Assembly (NCBI GenBank): GCA_037903475.1
Contig: JBAJFG010000562.1
Coordinates: 558,001-622,000 of the forward strand
DNA: 64,000 bases
Origin: Ancylostoma caninum
Taxonomy: Eukaryota > Nematoda > Chromadorea > Rhabditida > Ancylostomatidae
Direction of reading: 5' to 3'
This document shows, piece after piece, positions 1 through 13,125 of this stretch (positions are counted from its first letter, which is position 1; each line of letters opens with the position of its first letter). Position numbers and translations under genes: made by a program. Below the pieces are notes generated by a model that saw only the letters and a list, made by a program, of their open reading frames with translations, had not been told where the DNA came from and did not search any database.

Positions 1-2765
1 CAAAATGGTTGTCATTTTCGTGTTCAGCGTATTCTAAAACCGCAAAGGGCATGCCCTCACCGATCGTTGAGCAAAAGTTGTGGAAAACCAATAAAGTCAA
101 TAATTTGATACCGTCGTTCAAAATGATTGTCATGTCCGTGCTCAGCGTATTCTGAAACACCAGGGCAGGCAGGCATCATTGAACCCATGGGTTTTCTCAT
201 ACACATGGGTACGGTTACTCATGGGTAAGAGATGGGTAAACGTAAAACTGCGATGCATGAAGCTCTACTCATCGTAGGTAACGCTGCCCATGGGTGACCC
301 CTGATAAGCGCTCAATGTGTGATCACGACTATCGCAACAAGCTGAAGTCTGCATGGAAAAAAACGCTACAATTACGAAATTCATAGGTAGGACGCAGAGT
401 TCCCGACGTATGGGAATTGATCCGAGGTCAACGTCTTTTTGGGCGACGCCGATGGTGCCGGCGTCAGAGACCGCCGCGCCATCTTTAACCGCACGCAAAG
501 GTGGAATGCGACGTGCACTGTATTCTTGCAATGGAAGGAGTGCGCCGCACGAGCCGCCGCAGCGTTGCCTCCGCAACGACGATGCTCACGACGTCGTCGA
601 CGGCGTCGGGAACCCAGCCATAGCACAGGAGAGTTTTTTTAAAAGTCCGTTTCAAAACGTTCCTTCTAAGTTGACTTCCGCATGACAGTTCCACACGAAC
701 TCCTCGCCCTTCATGATTGCCACATGATGATTACGGCAATCTGAAAATAATAACACCCATTGTAAAAGTCATCACAGATAGAAAATTTCTATAGACATAG
801 ATGATTTGCCGAACAATAGTTACATCAAAGCAAAGGTAAGTCAACAAACATGAGAGAAAGTAAAGAGAGTGCTGAGAACTACTGCACATCCATCGCTGCA
901 GTCCAATGGAGATCGCTATCTTCATCTTCAGAACGACCTTCAGAACGTATAACAAATGTTGAACTCCGACGGAGACAACTAAAGTCGTCGAAACAATCAA
1001 AACCACAGAATAAAATTCTCTTGCATCTTATTTACGTCTGGGAAATCAGTGATACGTTGTGTTTCCTCTGGAGTTGCTCGTAGCTACAGAGGAAACACAA
1101 AATATCGTCAAGTGATTTACGTAGCTCGGAGATGATGAATGCGTGAACCTGAAAGAATATCATAAATTAGTACACCAATACAACTGAAAGTTTTTCCAGG
1201 CACAAATTATAGCAAAGAGGAAAGTGATACCTTCGCAAGCCGCGCTCGCCTGATGAGGTAATTTAATTTGCGCAGGGCGGCATTGCGCGGAAGAGCTTGT
1301 AGATCTTGGAATAAATCGGGCACACAAGCATTCCAACAGCACCACGAGAACATGTCAAAATCCTGGCCACGCACAAGAGCAAAGCCGGAAAATACAACTA
1401 ATAATCGCGGTTTTGGCAATGAACTTTTGGCAATGAACAAAGGATTCCATGCTCAAACTCAAATATCTGCTGTCAAGAGATGCGCAAATCGTCCACGGAA
1501 CGCCGAATTATGACGCCTCTCCAGTAAGGGTAGAGTTGACCACACGCTCAGGGTCATGTGGGTTATACCCATCTCTTTAGCCATCCGCTCGTGGGTAAGC
1601 ATTTCGATGTATAGCAGGTAACGGCTAAAGTTATTGGTACCATACCCATGGTAATCTCAGTGATGCATGCCAGCCCAGTGGGCATGTCCTCACCGATCGC
1701 TGAGCAAAAGTTGTGAAAAATAGATAAAATCAATGAATCGATAAGCTAATCTATAGTCTTTGCTTTAGAGTAGCTTCTCATCTCCGCCGACATTTGTGGG
1801 GTCTGCATCCAGAATTTGGTCCCGAATGGTTTTTCTCTCCGCGATTTCTATTCGGCACACACACTTTTATATATACAGATAAAAATGCGACGGTTTCTGA
1901 ACGAAATCCGTGGATAGTGGGGTTCATCACTGTTTGGCTCATGAAAATAAGGAAACTGCTTGGAGTATGTTTTATGCATAATGTTTCCTTCTTTAGCTAG
2001 ACCATGACAAATCCTTCACAACATCACCATTGGGGTGCTTCAAGGTAGCTAAAACAACTTTATTCTGTCGAAATAAGTCTCCAGGGGATGTTAAATGCTA
2101 CCTGGAAACCAAGACCTGAACGCTGAGCATCTTCTCTATCTGGTGAGAAAGTCTGAAAGAAAAATTTCTCTTTCTCGATTCTCAGTCCCCTTGTGTCGGG
2201 GCTGCTATTATGATTGTAGGCTCTCTGTTCATTGGTTCACTGACGGGTAATTGTAAAACAATTGGTAAACTATGCAAAGAAGTCTGTCATGTGATTTAGC
2301 ATTCCGTGGTTGAGAGAGAAAAAAAAGCTAATAAGCATTCTTGATTGTCGTTATCTTGACATGCCACGTCAACAAATTTCACTTTTGTTGACATTGAATC
2401 TAGAAATAAGAAAGAATTATGTACTCTTCAGGAAATTATTCCCAAATCGTTAGAAGCTCCTCTGAGTAGTTTTACCAATGATCAGATGGAAAACATGAGA
2501 TTTACGCACTTGTTGCCGCGTGAGAAGATGCGTTTCTGAATGAAATGAGGTATGATTCTCGATACCTGTCTGGTTGCTGGGTGCAACACCCACAAATATC
2601 CATTTTTTTCTGAGAGCTGGATTCCGGTTCGTCATTGTGACTAAGTCTGTCATTCGAGCCTTCATCCTCCTGGGAAATGGTGTGCAAACCTCCTTCCTTC
2701 CTATAGATGGGGAATAATTTTAGTGTTTGCAATTAAACTTACTTATAAGGTAAACTTGGGTGCGT
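1..2765. other. non-genic DNA with dispersed repeats
   Basis: No coding exon is supported. A block around 45-110 (CCTCACCGATCGTTGAGC) recurs near 1690-1720 in the same orientation with a few changes. CATGGGTA-type words cluster at 185-300. A GC-rich, CGCCG-rich patch lies at 455-610. The short ORFs here overlap in several frames and show no domain. Confidence 0.5.
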
Positions 2766-3223
2766 GACATCTTGAACACCAGTGCCCTACATTCTCCAGA
2801 ATATAGGGCATGACTGGGTCATGGCCCCTACAATCCCTGCCCTACTTTCGTTGGCTGCTCCGCTAATTACAGTGGGGCAGCTAAGAGGTCACCGCCACAG
2901 CCAGGGCTCGCCAGGGCTCGCTTAACTGCAAGAATCTGGTCGAGATCTGACTAGCAAGAGCAAAAATTGTGCAGTATATTTGAGTTGCGCGCAAGAAAAT
3001 AACCGTTTTCGTGCTCTCAAGTGTGGAAGACGTATACTCTGTCGCCGAGTACAACCCAGATCCTGGAACGGGGAAAACTTGGCTGTGGCGATGACTTCGT
3101 TGCTGCCCCACTGGAATTAGCGGAGCAGCCAACGAAAGAAGGGCAACGACAAATGAATCTGGGGCAGTGACCCAGCTGTGCCCTATGTTCTGGAGAATGT
3201 AGGGCACTGGTGTTCAAGATGTC
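2766..3223. mobile_element. foldback element with about 115-bp inverted arms
   Basis: The left arm from 2766 (GACATCTTGAACACCAGTGC) is the reverse complement of the right arm ending at 3223. The match runs through the CCCTACATTCTCCAGAA block to the CGTTGGCTGCTCCGCTAATT block near 2852-2872 and 3115-3135. The centre has no ORF with a recognisable domain. Probably a MITE or foldback transposon. Confidence 0.75.
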
Positions 3224-4989
3224 CGCCTTCCGGTAAACTTCTGTCAGTTACTTCAATAAATAGCTTGTTTTCTTGTTTGGACTGATCACGTGAGCATACC
3301 GGTATTGTGGCTTGGAGAGATTTGAGATTTATTCTCTTTATCTATTTGCTCTATTATTTATCGAAATGCACTCAAAAACAGAAACAACTAGAATGTATGC
3401 GTAGGATAGGAAACTGAGAAAGAGGCTCTCCATCTCGACGATCTGGGCCTGGATGCACCATTGAGATTACCACCACTGAGATTTTTGAGATTTTTTAGTG
3501 TAGAAACGGTGAGAAATTTGTGGAATTTTGACTCATCCACCGTACCAATTTCAAATATGCTTTGCGGTCCCTGCCAGCAAAACAAGGCACTGGAGAATCT
3601 CCCCAGCCAATGGTGATGCAACTTAGAGTAGAGTAGAATCCTCCTCCTTCCTTTAACTCTTTTAGGTTTATTTTATGTGTACTCGCGGTCATTCTGATTC
3701 AAAGCTGTGTTCTTACCGGTCCTATCACTATGTCTTCGCGCATACCTAGCGAGAGCTGGTGCAAGAGCGGTTGCATAGCGTTGCTGCCCAATAACAGCTT
3801 CATTCATGCTCCGAATGAAACATTTCCATACAGATAACAGTTCAGTACACTAGTGAATGAAACCATTCAAGACTTACACCGCTACGCTCCCGTCTTTGCA
3901 TCACTTCGCGCTGGTGACACGTGATGATATAGTGATACGGCTGCAAAGGAACAACACAGAATCAGGATGACCATATGATGGTGCTGTCCGAAGCCGAAAC
4001 CTCATTTTGTAACGATCGTGTTTGTACAGCACAGAAAAAGAACTTCTTTTATTTGTCACTTGTTGAGCTTTGGGCGCGCAGCGCCTTCTTCAGATCTTCA
4101 AAAGAGCACATGACATACAATCAACAACATAAGTGGTGAATGTACGCACCCAGCGAGCTCGCTGGCAAAGGGAGTGCGATGTGTCCTTGTCGAATATTTA
4201 GGTGGGTATTTATATTAGGTGGCAGTGGGTACTTATACAGCAGCTCTCGATGCTGTAATCTTCCTCAGTGGAAACATTGCTGTTCCTCCAGCTTTTCTGA
4301 TCGATCAAGCATTGTACAGTCAGCATTTATGTTGTTTGTTGTATGTCATATGCTCTTTTGTTAAGACTGTGCAGCCCGAAAGCTTTCCTAAAGTGGAGGT
4401 GATGGAAACACTATTCTCTGTGTATGCTGTAGAGGCAGGAGTGACACAGGTTGCGAGTCCCGAAGCGAACGTGTCTAAGCCCTTGAAAAACAGCCAGCCG
4501 CCCTCACAGTGCGCATTAAGTTTACCAATGTCCGGGAGTGCCGCTTCGTTATGAAAGGACATGTCTGGAGCTCAGCACGTTTTGGCGCTGTGTTTAACAG
4601 ATCTGAAGAAGGCGCCACATTCCGAAAGCTAATCAAGTGACGAATAAAAGAAGTTCTCACGACAATGATGGTAATTGTTTCCATCTATTTATTTTGAAAC
4701 GCTGAACGTGGATAAGGCAAGCATTTTAGAAGGATTTATTTACCAGTCGAGCAATTTCACCCCATTCTCTGAGGGAAGGGGTGAAGAGGAGCCACTTAAG
4801 CAGATCACCAAATGATGAACAGAGGGTTTTTTGGTAAAACAAGGATCTTTTGGTTCAACAAGTGTTGACATCAGCTCTAAATGGCCGGGAGAACTTGAAC
4901 ACCCGAGCGAAGCCGAGTACACCGTCTAGTTATTTACAAAATAGTAGATTGATCACTTGTCCAAAAACAAGTAATAAACATGCAACTAT
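3224..4989. other. non-genic DNA downstream of gene 1
   Basis: Nothing coding is seen. Two copies of a CTGAAGAAGGCGC motif occur, one minus near 4060-4100 and one plus at 4600-4640. Both belong to a repeat that also appears inside gene 1 and gene 2 introns. Confidence 0.45.
4598..4640 (+). repeat. CTGAAGAAGGC...GAAAGCT repeat end with nearby AATAAA
   Basis: AGATCTGAAGAAGGCGCC followed by CCGAAAGCTAATC and, about 15 nt on, AATAAA. Related copies: minus strand near 4060-4100, minus near 7225-7275, minus near 15455-15510, plus at 16158-16200. Layout (CUGANGA, hairpin, GAAA, short palindrome) resembles hammerhead-bearing retroelement ends. See findings. Confidence 0.5.
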
Positions 4990-4995
4990 TTTATT
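4990..4995 (-). terminator. poly(A) signal of gene 1
   Basis: AATAAA on the minus strand about 16 nt past the stop codon, giving a very short 3'UTR. Gene 2 has the same arrangement. Confidence 0.65.
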
Positions 4996-5010
4996 CCAGA
5001 TACATCCTTT

Positions 5011-8000
5011 TCAGGCGACCATTAAACCGGCAGTAACCATTGATTCAATGCCGCAATTGTCTTCACCCCGGACCATGCGAAAATATCCTGAAAATTAGTC
5101 TACAGTAGCACGATCATTTCCAGTTAGCTTGTTCAGAAGAATTGCTGGCTAGTTACTTCTTCAACTAATGCGTCACTTATGCATAATTAGATCGCTGCAT
5201 ACTCTTCTATGAGTAAAACGCCTTCGGCCGCTGGTTTTGGTACGTATCGACTGCGGACCGACGACAGCATCGAGAGCGCCACGGTGCTTACATGATCGAT
5301 ATGTAGCAAAACCAATGCATCGGGATAGGGTCTTTTTTCATACTCATTCAAGTCTTTTTCTTCTCTTCGGTCCAATCGTACTGTACGAGCGATTTCTCAA
5401 ACTTACCGTTCTCCCCCCAGTCTCTGTTCCAGGAGTTGGCGATAAGCCAGTAAGGTACAGTGATTTCATGAGTTGAATTCCGTATGAAATCATTACCCCA
5501 GCCGTAAATTTTGACAGCATGTGCGCCAGTTTTCATTCCTGCCGTATGCTGAAAACAATTTGTAGATTTATATAAAAACAAGAACTTTAAAAGACGAATA
5601 ACCAAATATGATTTGTTCATGGTCCACTGGGCGCGGAGCATAGCGCAGCACATGACATTTGGATAAGGGCCTAGCGAAAAAAACATGAAAACTGCTGCTA
5701 TACATCTTAACGAGACAGAATTTTAATGACAGTTTAGGGGGACATCTGATTCCGTGGCCCTGGGCATCAAATTCCTGTAGAGGCAGCGTCCCACCTCAAA
5801 ATCGTTTTTGTGATTTCAACATGAAAAGAATCTTCGGGAGCTGGTGATCACAACGGTTATACGTAATTCCATGCAGGACGCTAAGGCGCAGGGATCAAGA
5901 GCATTAAACACTTCGGAGCCTGACTCATGCCTCCGTCAGCGTTCGCCAATTCAGCCTTTAAATTCAGCTCTACGTTCCATTCCACTGAGCTTTAACCTTC
6001 CCCCCCCCGCTAACACGCGCGTCCCATCTGCGTTGGGTTGCGTCAGGAGTACGCCTTGACCTGTGTCTCATCATATGGTCGCACGCGCTGCGCACGCACG
6101 CACCCAGCACAAATTGCCTTGAAAAAGAATGATGTAACTTTGTTGGTAATACCTTGTAAACTCCTTTCTTGTACAGTCGGAAGTCCTCATAAACGTCAAA
6201 AACGGCCTGAACTGGTCCGTTCTCCATTATCTCATTTTTAATAGCTTGCTCGTCATTTGGAAGTATGTATGCACTTTTTGCTTAAGTAGCAACACTTTGT
6301 TGGATCCGAGCAGTAAAAATAAAAATTAAATTATATTTAGTAATTTATTCGCTTGTTACATTTAACCCACCATAGTACTTGTCCTTGTCGTAGGGTTTTC
6401 GATATCCATACTTACACGCTTTTCTGCACTTTGGCGTAGGCCAGCTAGATTTTGGACATTCACCATACCAGATTTCATTTGTGTGATTGCCACATGGATA
6501 GAACGCATATGGTTTGCAAACACCCTTAAAATGTTTTATGTATAGGTGGAGGGCCCACAAATGACCAGGCTGTTCAGAACACTCCACAACGCAACATTGA
6601 GCGGAGAGTGAGAGGGCGAGTATCGATGGTGGGCCCCTGCAGATAATCAAGCTGCTGCGCCGCGTCGGAGTGTACTGCACCGCGTGGGCCACAACGGAGG
6701 GGGCACATTTGTTACCTTCGCTGTATATCGTCCTCCTGTGCATACACCATTTTCCTTGACCCACTCCCAGGCTTTAATTGGCCATCCTCCTCTACATCTG
6801 AATAGATGAAGAAATTGAAGACACGTGTTTCATCGGCTCCTCACTTACTTATCAGAACCGGAAAGGAAAATCTCACCCCTTTCCACAATATTCTCCACAA
6901 CATGCCAAGATATCGGTGTCGGAGAGCTGGCGCTGAAGTTACACATTGCTTAATCAACACTATGCACGGCTTGACGCTCATGTCAATAGGTTCTTTGGTA
7001 CAAGATTTCAAAAGGAAAATAACTATGGATCACCTTTATTTTACCCTTGGACTGCACACAAAGTCTGTCGGACATAACCTCGGCGGCAGAAACTGCCCAA
7101 CAAGATCCTGAAGTTTTTCAATTTTATTTATGCTCGAGATAGCAGTAATGACAGTCCACATATTCTAGTACTGTGTTGTGTGCTGTTCATCTGATGTTGA
7201 ATTTGTGTTCAGAATGTGAAAAGAGCTTTGATAGCAATTTATTCGAACCGGCGCACAACGCCTTCTTCAGGATTGAATGCCTTTTTGAAACTTTACAGAG
7301 AACGGTATAATGCAACATAAGACAATATGAGACAGAACTGTAAGTGTTGACATTGTTGCCATTCACTGGGCTCCTCTCCTTGTTAGAGGGCAAACTGTTG
7401 GATCGTTCCAGGATTCTAGGCTGTGATATTGTGATCCTCTTCGGGTATCGTCTTCTCCTCGAGATCAAGTGATAAACTTGAGCGCCTCCACTCATCCCTA
7501 GTATTTGACCCTGGCTCATACCGTTTGATTTCCCTTGTCTGCTATGATTTGTAGTTGTAGAGACATATTATATAAGTGTGATCATGCAGCACTGTCTCTT
7601 CAAAATCTGATGCAGATCCTCGCATATGTGCCGTCAAACGGTATTTCGAAAAGTTGTCCTCAGAATATAAAAGTAGAAGCCAAACCATTGTTTGTCGATG
7701 CTTGTCTAGTCGTTTTTTCAGCAGCCTCTCAGCCTCCCCCCCCCCCCCACACACTTACTTTTCACCACATCCACTTCATTTAATCAGTTACATTTTCTCA
7801 CTTGAAAGCAGCATACGCTCAAGTCTTCGTGTTTGAGATTTTGCTGGATTTTCCGGTTTTTGAGGGATCTAGAACTCGTGAAATAGTGTGAACGACACGT
7901 TTGACCATCGTGAGTCATCGAGAGAACTCACTTGTACAAGTGACGACGGCCTGTGTGCGCTGACGCATACAAGGCTGCTGTGAGGCAGGAGTGTTCGCGG

Positions 8001-11000
8001 CTTCAATTTGGATTTCTGCGCAGGTTGTTGGTTGTTTGTGTTCTTTGAACACTTTGAAGCTGTTTGTGTTGCGAGGGACCAGCAGATGCGGTGCCCACGT
8101 TCTTGCCTCACATACATATCATGCATGAAAGAGGTCCAAATGATTAAGAATGTCCAATGGTGATATTGACTGCAACTATGCATTCCAAATATAATATGAG
8201 CTTGCACTTTCCAATAGTGCTTTCAAAAACCTGCCACACAAGTGTCACTTTTCTTTTTCTAACCTTCGTTTTGGAGGGTAGCATTGCACTGGTAGTTCAC
8301 ATCTTCTGATGATGGTGTAATTTGCTTCGAAATGTTAGGTCATCGAGTATGAAATGTCGTGTTATGTAAGTGATCAATCTGACACTCGATATCTTCGAAG
8401 TTTCATTGACTCACTTCTCACACTCCTCGCCTGTTTTTTTTATTATGAACGCACAGTCCCCCTTTTCCAAAATCACTCCTCTGTTGCTCGACTCAGCTTT
8501 CGTGTTTCTGTTGGAAGGAAGCTCTTGTGAATCTACGCGAAGAAAAAAAATCGTGTCAGTTTGGAATACCGGTTCCGTGGCGGAAGCTTCAAAGCTCTCG
8601 TATCGAAAAATTGTTTGAAGAGAGAGTGGCTTTACCATCAGCCACTCTATCGCCGCTTGCCTTTCAAGTTTCTGTGCCGTTTGCGCTGCCAAGCTGATCT
8701 TGAGATAGCAACACTGTGCCCATACTAGAACGACATGCCTGGATTGTTGTCGTGTTGGAGGGACAAAACTCAAATCTACACTTTACATCCTTACGCCGGC
8801 TAACAGTGGTTGCACAAAATCCTCCATACAGTGGATTGACAATAAGGCTCTGATGAACTCGCCGAAACGTCAGCCGTTAATAAAGGAACTATAATAACAA
8901 CCTCCGTACACATCCACCACATAAGTCAGCTAGCACGAAGTCATCATGCTAAGATTCGTGGAAAGACGAACATGGCGAATACTCAAGGCCTTTCCATTCA
9001 ACATCAGACATTCCATACTACACCACCTAATATTATAGCATGTTCAGATGTAGTCATCTGAATACGATACAGTCTATTCAACCGCTGGTAAGCATCGGTA
9101 GAATACTGATGCACTGCCTTTCTCGACGAATAGCAGGCATGCCTGATAGTGCACAACCAAACTGCTAACCTCGAGTCCATGAATGCACTAATATTCACTT
9201 CTTTCCTATGTTGAGGTGAGTCCGGTTTCGAACAACTAACATTTCAGTGGCTGTACCCACTATCATGGAGAATGCTTCACGATTGCAGAAAAAAGGAACT
9301 ATAGCAAAGAAAAATCATGGAGGCGAAGAAAATAAAACGGTTCGAGTTAGAAACAAATATAGTAATAGGGATAAACTAGTGGATGCGTTCAAGTTCATCG
9401 CTTTATCTAGTATAGTACAAGGCAGTAGAGAAAATGATCTTAGGAGATGATTACAGTATCACAGCCTAATAGACACTCACTACAGTCCTGAAACGATCCA
9501 GTTCTTTTCCGCCAGGGAGCCCGATGGGGAAAACAGTGATAGTATCACCACATACAGTCCCGTCACCTATTGCATTATATTTTTCTGTTTCCTGCTGAGA
9601 TCTTAAGAGTAGTTACTCGAACAAGAAAGCTTGTCGAACAAACGGCTATTGTAGCATTCTCCACACGCTGAACACATATTAGACAACGTGTCTATGTCTC
9701 AGTTATTTTGTTGACTTGTTTATGCAGAAACTTATTTTAGAAAACCTACCGCATCGGGACTGATCTCGAATATGCTTGATTATGTCTCTACAGTAAGCGA
9801 AGTAGTCGTCGCCAAGGAGAGGGTTGAAGCTTAATGCACTAGTCTTTAAGCGATGACAAACTTGTAAATTCGGCGAAAGATAGTCAATGTATTCACCAAG
9901 AGCGAATTCATGAGACACCTAGCAAATCACCTCTCTGGAAGCTTCCGATCCACAACTACTTTAATGCGATCCTCATCTCTAGGCCTGAGAGCGAAATCCA
10001 TGGGCATCAGATATTTCATGCGCTCGTTGTTCTTTTCAGATTCTTCGACCTGTATGTCATTTTTGGATATTCAGTGGATTGCATCTCAGATGTTGGCGTT
10101 GTCGTTGTTGATCAAGTCAAAGTGCTCTTACCTCAAACAAATTTTGATGTGTCCGCACATAGTCAACAAGAGCATGCCCAGTGAGTTCCTGCTCTCCTAA
10201 ATAACTGGAATGGGTGTGCGGTTAAAGTTATGAAAATGGACTATTAGCTACGTGCATCATTACAACATCGAAAGAATAACAAAATCTGCAAAATTGAATG
10301 ATCTCAAAGAGTTTTTATATCACGCATGGTATGCAAGCTGCGAGCAAGAGGTGAGATAGAAAACTCTTGTCACCCTCTTCGAGTGGAATTCGGCCCTTCA
10401 GCTAAATGGCCAGGTAGCTTTTAGAGTGCGTCATTGACCTTGTCTGCAACTGCATTGTCGGTTATCTGACAAGCTGGATCGATAGCAGGACGGCGCACGA
10501 TGCGTCTACTAGACGATTTTACTAAGTGACACTAGATGCATTTTATAATCAGAACTTACTGATTGTGGTGAGGAAAATTAGAATCAGCTACCTCATCAGG
10601 CGGTCAACACCATGCCGCAGCCGTAACAGAGTAAAGTCGTGGACGCACTCTCTATGCAATCCCTATACCCCTCCAATTCACCCAACACGCACGTTTTATC
10701 GTTTTCCTTTTTTGTTAGCATTCTGCACTCCTTTTCTCCTTTCTTCTACTTCTGTAATGATTGTCCCGTTCGTCGGCAGCGTCCGCTTTCCCGATGTTTT
10801 CAAGCAATTTCGCTCTATCGTGCGCCTGGTCTGGTTTGGCATGTTTGGTATCGTCACCCAGTGTGTCTAGCTACCATTGCTTTGGCCGCCCCTTTGTTTT
10901 TCCGGTAACTAAGATTGAAGCCTACTTTGGTTGGTCTGTTGAGGTTTCGCTGGATTCCGAGCTTCAAATGACCTACAACTCAAACTCTTATCCAACAGTG

Positions 11001-11361
11001 GAATAGCGCGGACCAATTGGGGATCGCATTTCATCAGCAGTCGAGTGTCCCATCTAGTCGAAGTCACACATGTTTGTGCGTGTGGCCGGACATTTGTTAG
11101 ATGGTGTGTGCAAAAAACGTGCAAAGCAGTAGGATTGCGGTTGTGATTCGAGTTTCTTCAGAGGTAAGCAACGATTATTCGTGTTCCTTTAATAGCTGTG
11201 ATGCGCTGACAGTGTACTACACTCATGGCTCATGAACTCATAGTAACGAAGACAATAACGGAGGGTGCTGCCTTCGAGCAAATTATAAAACACTTATATG
11301 TAAACTTACCTTTGTCGCCAGCAGCTGACGCGGCCACAATTAATGTGATTAGAAGTAACAT
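5011..11361 (-). CDS. cathepsin B-like cysteine protease, gene 1 (complete, 11 exons, 342 aa)
   Basis: Papain-family (C1A) protease, predicted secreted or lysosomal, likely degrading blood protein in the gut (inference). Exons 5'->3': 11361-11310, 10196-10132, 10049-9931, 9829-9750, 7107-7034, 6932-6877, 6797-6716, 6524-6371, 6280-6153, 5548-5407, 5087-5011; total 1029 nt, all phases match. Start: ATG follows TTTCAG directly and opens a hydrophobic signal peptide ([14 protein letters not shown]). Then propeptide ([33 protein letters not shown]), oxyanion Gln in RDQSRCG, catalytic Cys in [33 protein letters not shown], occluding loop YPCGNH...GECP, catalytic His in [12 protein letters not shown], catalytic Asn in [14 protein letters not shown], and C-terminal [12 protein letters not shown]. 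Odd: the mature N-terminus reads SFNPLLGDD instead of the usual F-D-A-R, with one Leu more than gene 2. AATAAA sits about 16 nt past the stop (4990-4995, minus). Closest relative in the window is gene 2. Family assignment is firm; substrate is inferred. Confidence 0.95.
5740..6035. repeat. dispersed repeat in the gene 1 exon 9/10 intron
   Basis: Contains a stretch like ATTTCAACATGAAAAGAATC (5813-5832), then a GTGATCACAACG...ATACGTAATTCC block. Diverged copies occur near 23085-23215 (gene 3 intron), 39100-39220 and 52540-52670 (flanks of genes 5 and 6). No coding content recognised. Confidence 0.5.
8846..8875 (+). ncRNA. hammerhead-ribozyme-like motif in the gene 1 exon 4/5 intron
   Basis: GGCT, CTGATGA, seven bases, GAAAC, GTC, AGCC in this order. 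The core bases match the hammerhead consensus (CUGANGA, GAAA, cleavage triplet GUC), and GGCT can pair with AGCC as stem I. Stem III is minimal (AC/GU), as described for motifs in Penelope-like retroelements. Stem II is poor in this copy. TTAATAAAG follows within 10 nt. Antisense to gene 1. Activity is untested. Confidence 0.4.
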
Positions 11362-11370
11362 CTGAAATGA
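11356..11370 (-). promoter_or_regulatory. candidate trans-splice (or 5'UTR intron) acceptor at the gene 1 start codon
   Basis: TTTCAG abuts the ATG at 11361. Genes 2 (TTTTAG, 17480) and 3 (GTTCAG, 25685) are built the same way. In strongylids such sites usually receive a spliced leader (established for the group), which would leave no genomic 5'UTR. A short upstream non-coding exon is the alternative. Confidence 0.55.
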
Positions 11371-13104
11371 CGGTTTTGAATGTTTTCATGTTTCAGAGAA
11401 TTGAGGGAGATATTTTCCATGAGGTATCCACCAGCATAACAATAAGCAAATAAAAATTCAAGAGCATCAATATATGGATGGAGCTTCTTAGAGCAGAAGC
11501 TTCTTCTTCTGTGGCGTTATGATGTCCTTGGTGATAAAATTTGAATTACCTCTGTCACGTGTTGTTGTGATGTGGGACTGTTACAAAAATTCAGTGAAAA
11601 ACTAATCAGTAACAGCTGCGATAGTGGAATGTAAACACCTTGCGACAGCTCAGACAATCGCTTGCAGGACTGTGGACCGTATGTGGGGGACACTTTATTT
11701 ATCGCTGGATTTGTCTTTGGCTCCTGCGCGCATGACACTTCAGGTCTCGATCATTTCTGTTCGATGTTGGGGGGATTACGTATGTATTATATAATAGTAT
11801 ACTTGTGACCGAATCAAAATAGTCGGAGAAGAGTTCGAATACTCGAATAATTCAACCATTATATTTCTCAAGGAAAGGAAAAATCAAACAATGCATCCAA
11901 TAGACAATCTATGTAGAAACTCAGCTTGTTCGAACTATTCACTCATTGGCTATTTCCAAATCAAAGGTTATTCAAAAAAAACTCAATTATTGGGTAGAAA
12001 ACTGCCATCCGAGATATTCAGCTAGCTATTTCAAAAGTGGAGGATCCGTGATGATTTCACTTGGACCGAGAACAGTTATGACATCTAGGGAAGCGTTTGC
12101 AAAGGTGGTATACCCTACGGTCTCATTGTGGGCCCATAATTCTATAATAGATCACCTGTTGTGATGCGATACGTCTCAAGGTTAACCTTTGCAGGGGCAG
12201 CTAGTCGAGGATGTTTATCGCAACAATTAAGTGCTCTTCTTGGAAAAAAGTACGGTAGTGGTGTTGCAAGTTTTACTCCACGATAACCCATCCATCGAAG
12301 CTTACATTCGGGAAATTTATGATCCAGTGTTCATTTTTCTCACTTGTATCCTCAGCATACAATCGTATGATTGAATTATAAGTGGTACTCTGCACTTCAT
12401 ATAGTAATTTGAGCAAGCATCAATATCGAATGGAGATGTCGATTTCTCGTAAGAAATCATTAATTGCAATATTCATACGGAGGAACGACAAATGGGAGTA
12501 TTCAAGCATGCAAGTACAGGACGAACATTCGAGAAAAACATATTCATTCATTCAACATATTCACTCTCCAGAAATATTCCACTATTTATTTTTGAACTAT
12601 TCATTCATTCGAATGGTGTGAAATATTTGACATTCGAGCAATTCATTCACTCGACTTTTTCGAAAGTAATTGGAAAACAGTCAAATATTCTCAAATATAG
12701 TAGGTAGCCATTGAAGGATCACTCTGCGAGTTGCTTGAACCTGTCCTGACTCCTTTGGCAACTTTTATCTGCCTCACATACTCATGATTCTTCTTCTGAA
12801 TTTTCTTAGCGATGACCACGAAGCACTACAAGCTAGCAAAGAATTTAGCTGCTCTGATCACAGCGATTGCTGAGGGACGGCTTCATTGAGGTTTCTATTA
12901 CAGAAGAGGTACCATATGTATAGTATTATAATAGCAAACATTGCAAAATTCCCACAAATCATCGCAGTTTTATGGAAATCTAGGCGGACTAACAACGAAC
13001 TGAAACTGGCTACCAGGACATATGTATAGGACAAAAAATGCATGAGAGTGACTCTTCATACGACACTGGCTTGATCATTTGTCTAAGCACAAGTGATAAA
13101 GAAT
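11362..13104. other. intergenic DNA between genes 2 and 1
   Basis: No exon or known element recognised. A short cluster of TTCATTCA words lies at 12540-12660. AT-rich overall. Confidence 0.5.
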
Positions 13105-13110
13105 TTTATT
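13105..13110 (-). terminator. poly(A) signal of gene 2
   Basis: AATAAA on the minus strand, about 16 nt past the gene 2 stop, in sequence closely matching the gene 1 3' end. Confidence 0.65.
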
Positions 13111-13125
13111 CCAAACACATCCTTC

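Noticed and set aside
8411..8773. 120-codon minus-strand ORF in a gene 1 intron
   Set aside because: No recognisable domain and no paralogue in the matching gene 2 intron. It may be part of a retroelement near the hammerhead-like end, but I cannot support that.
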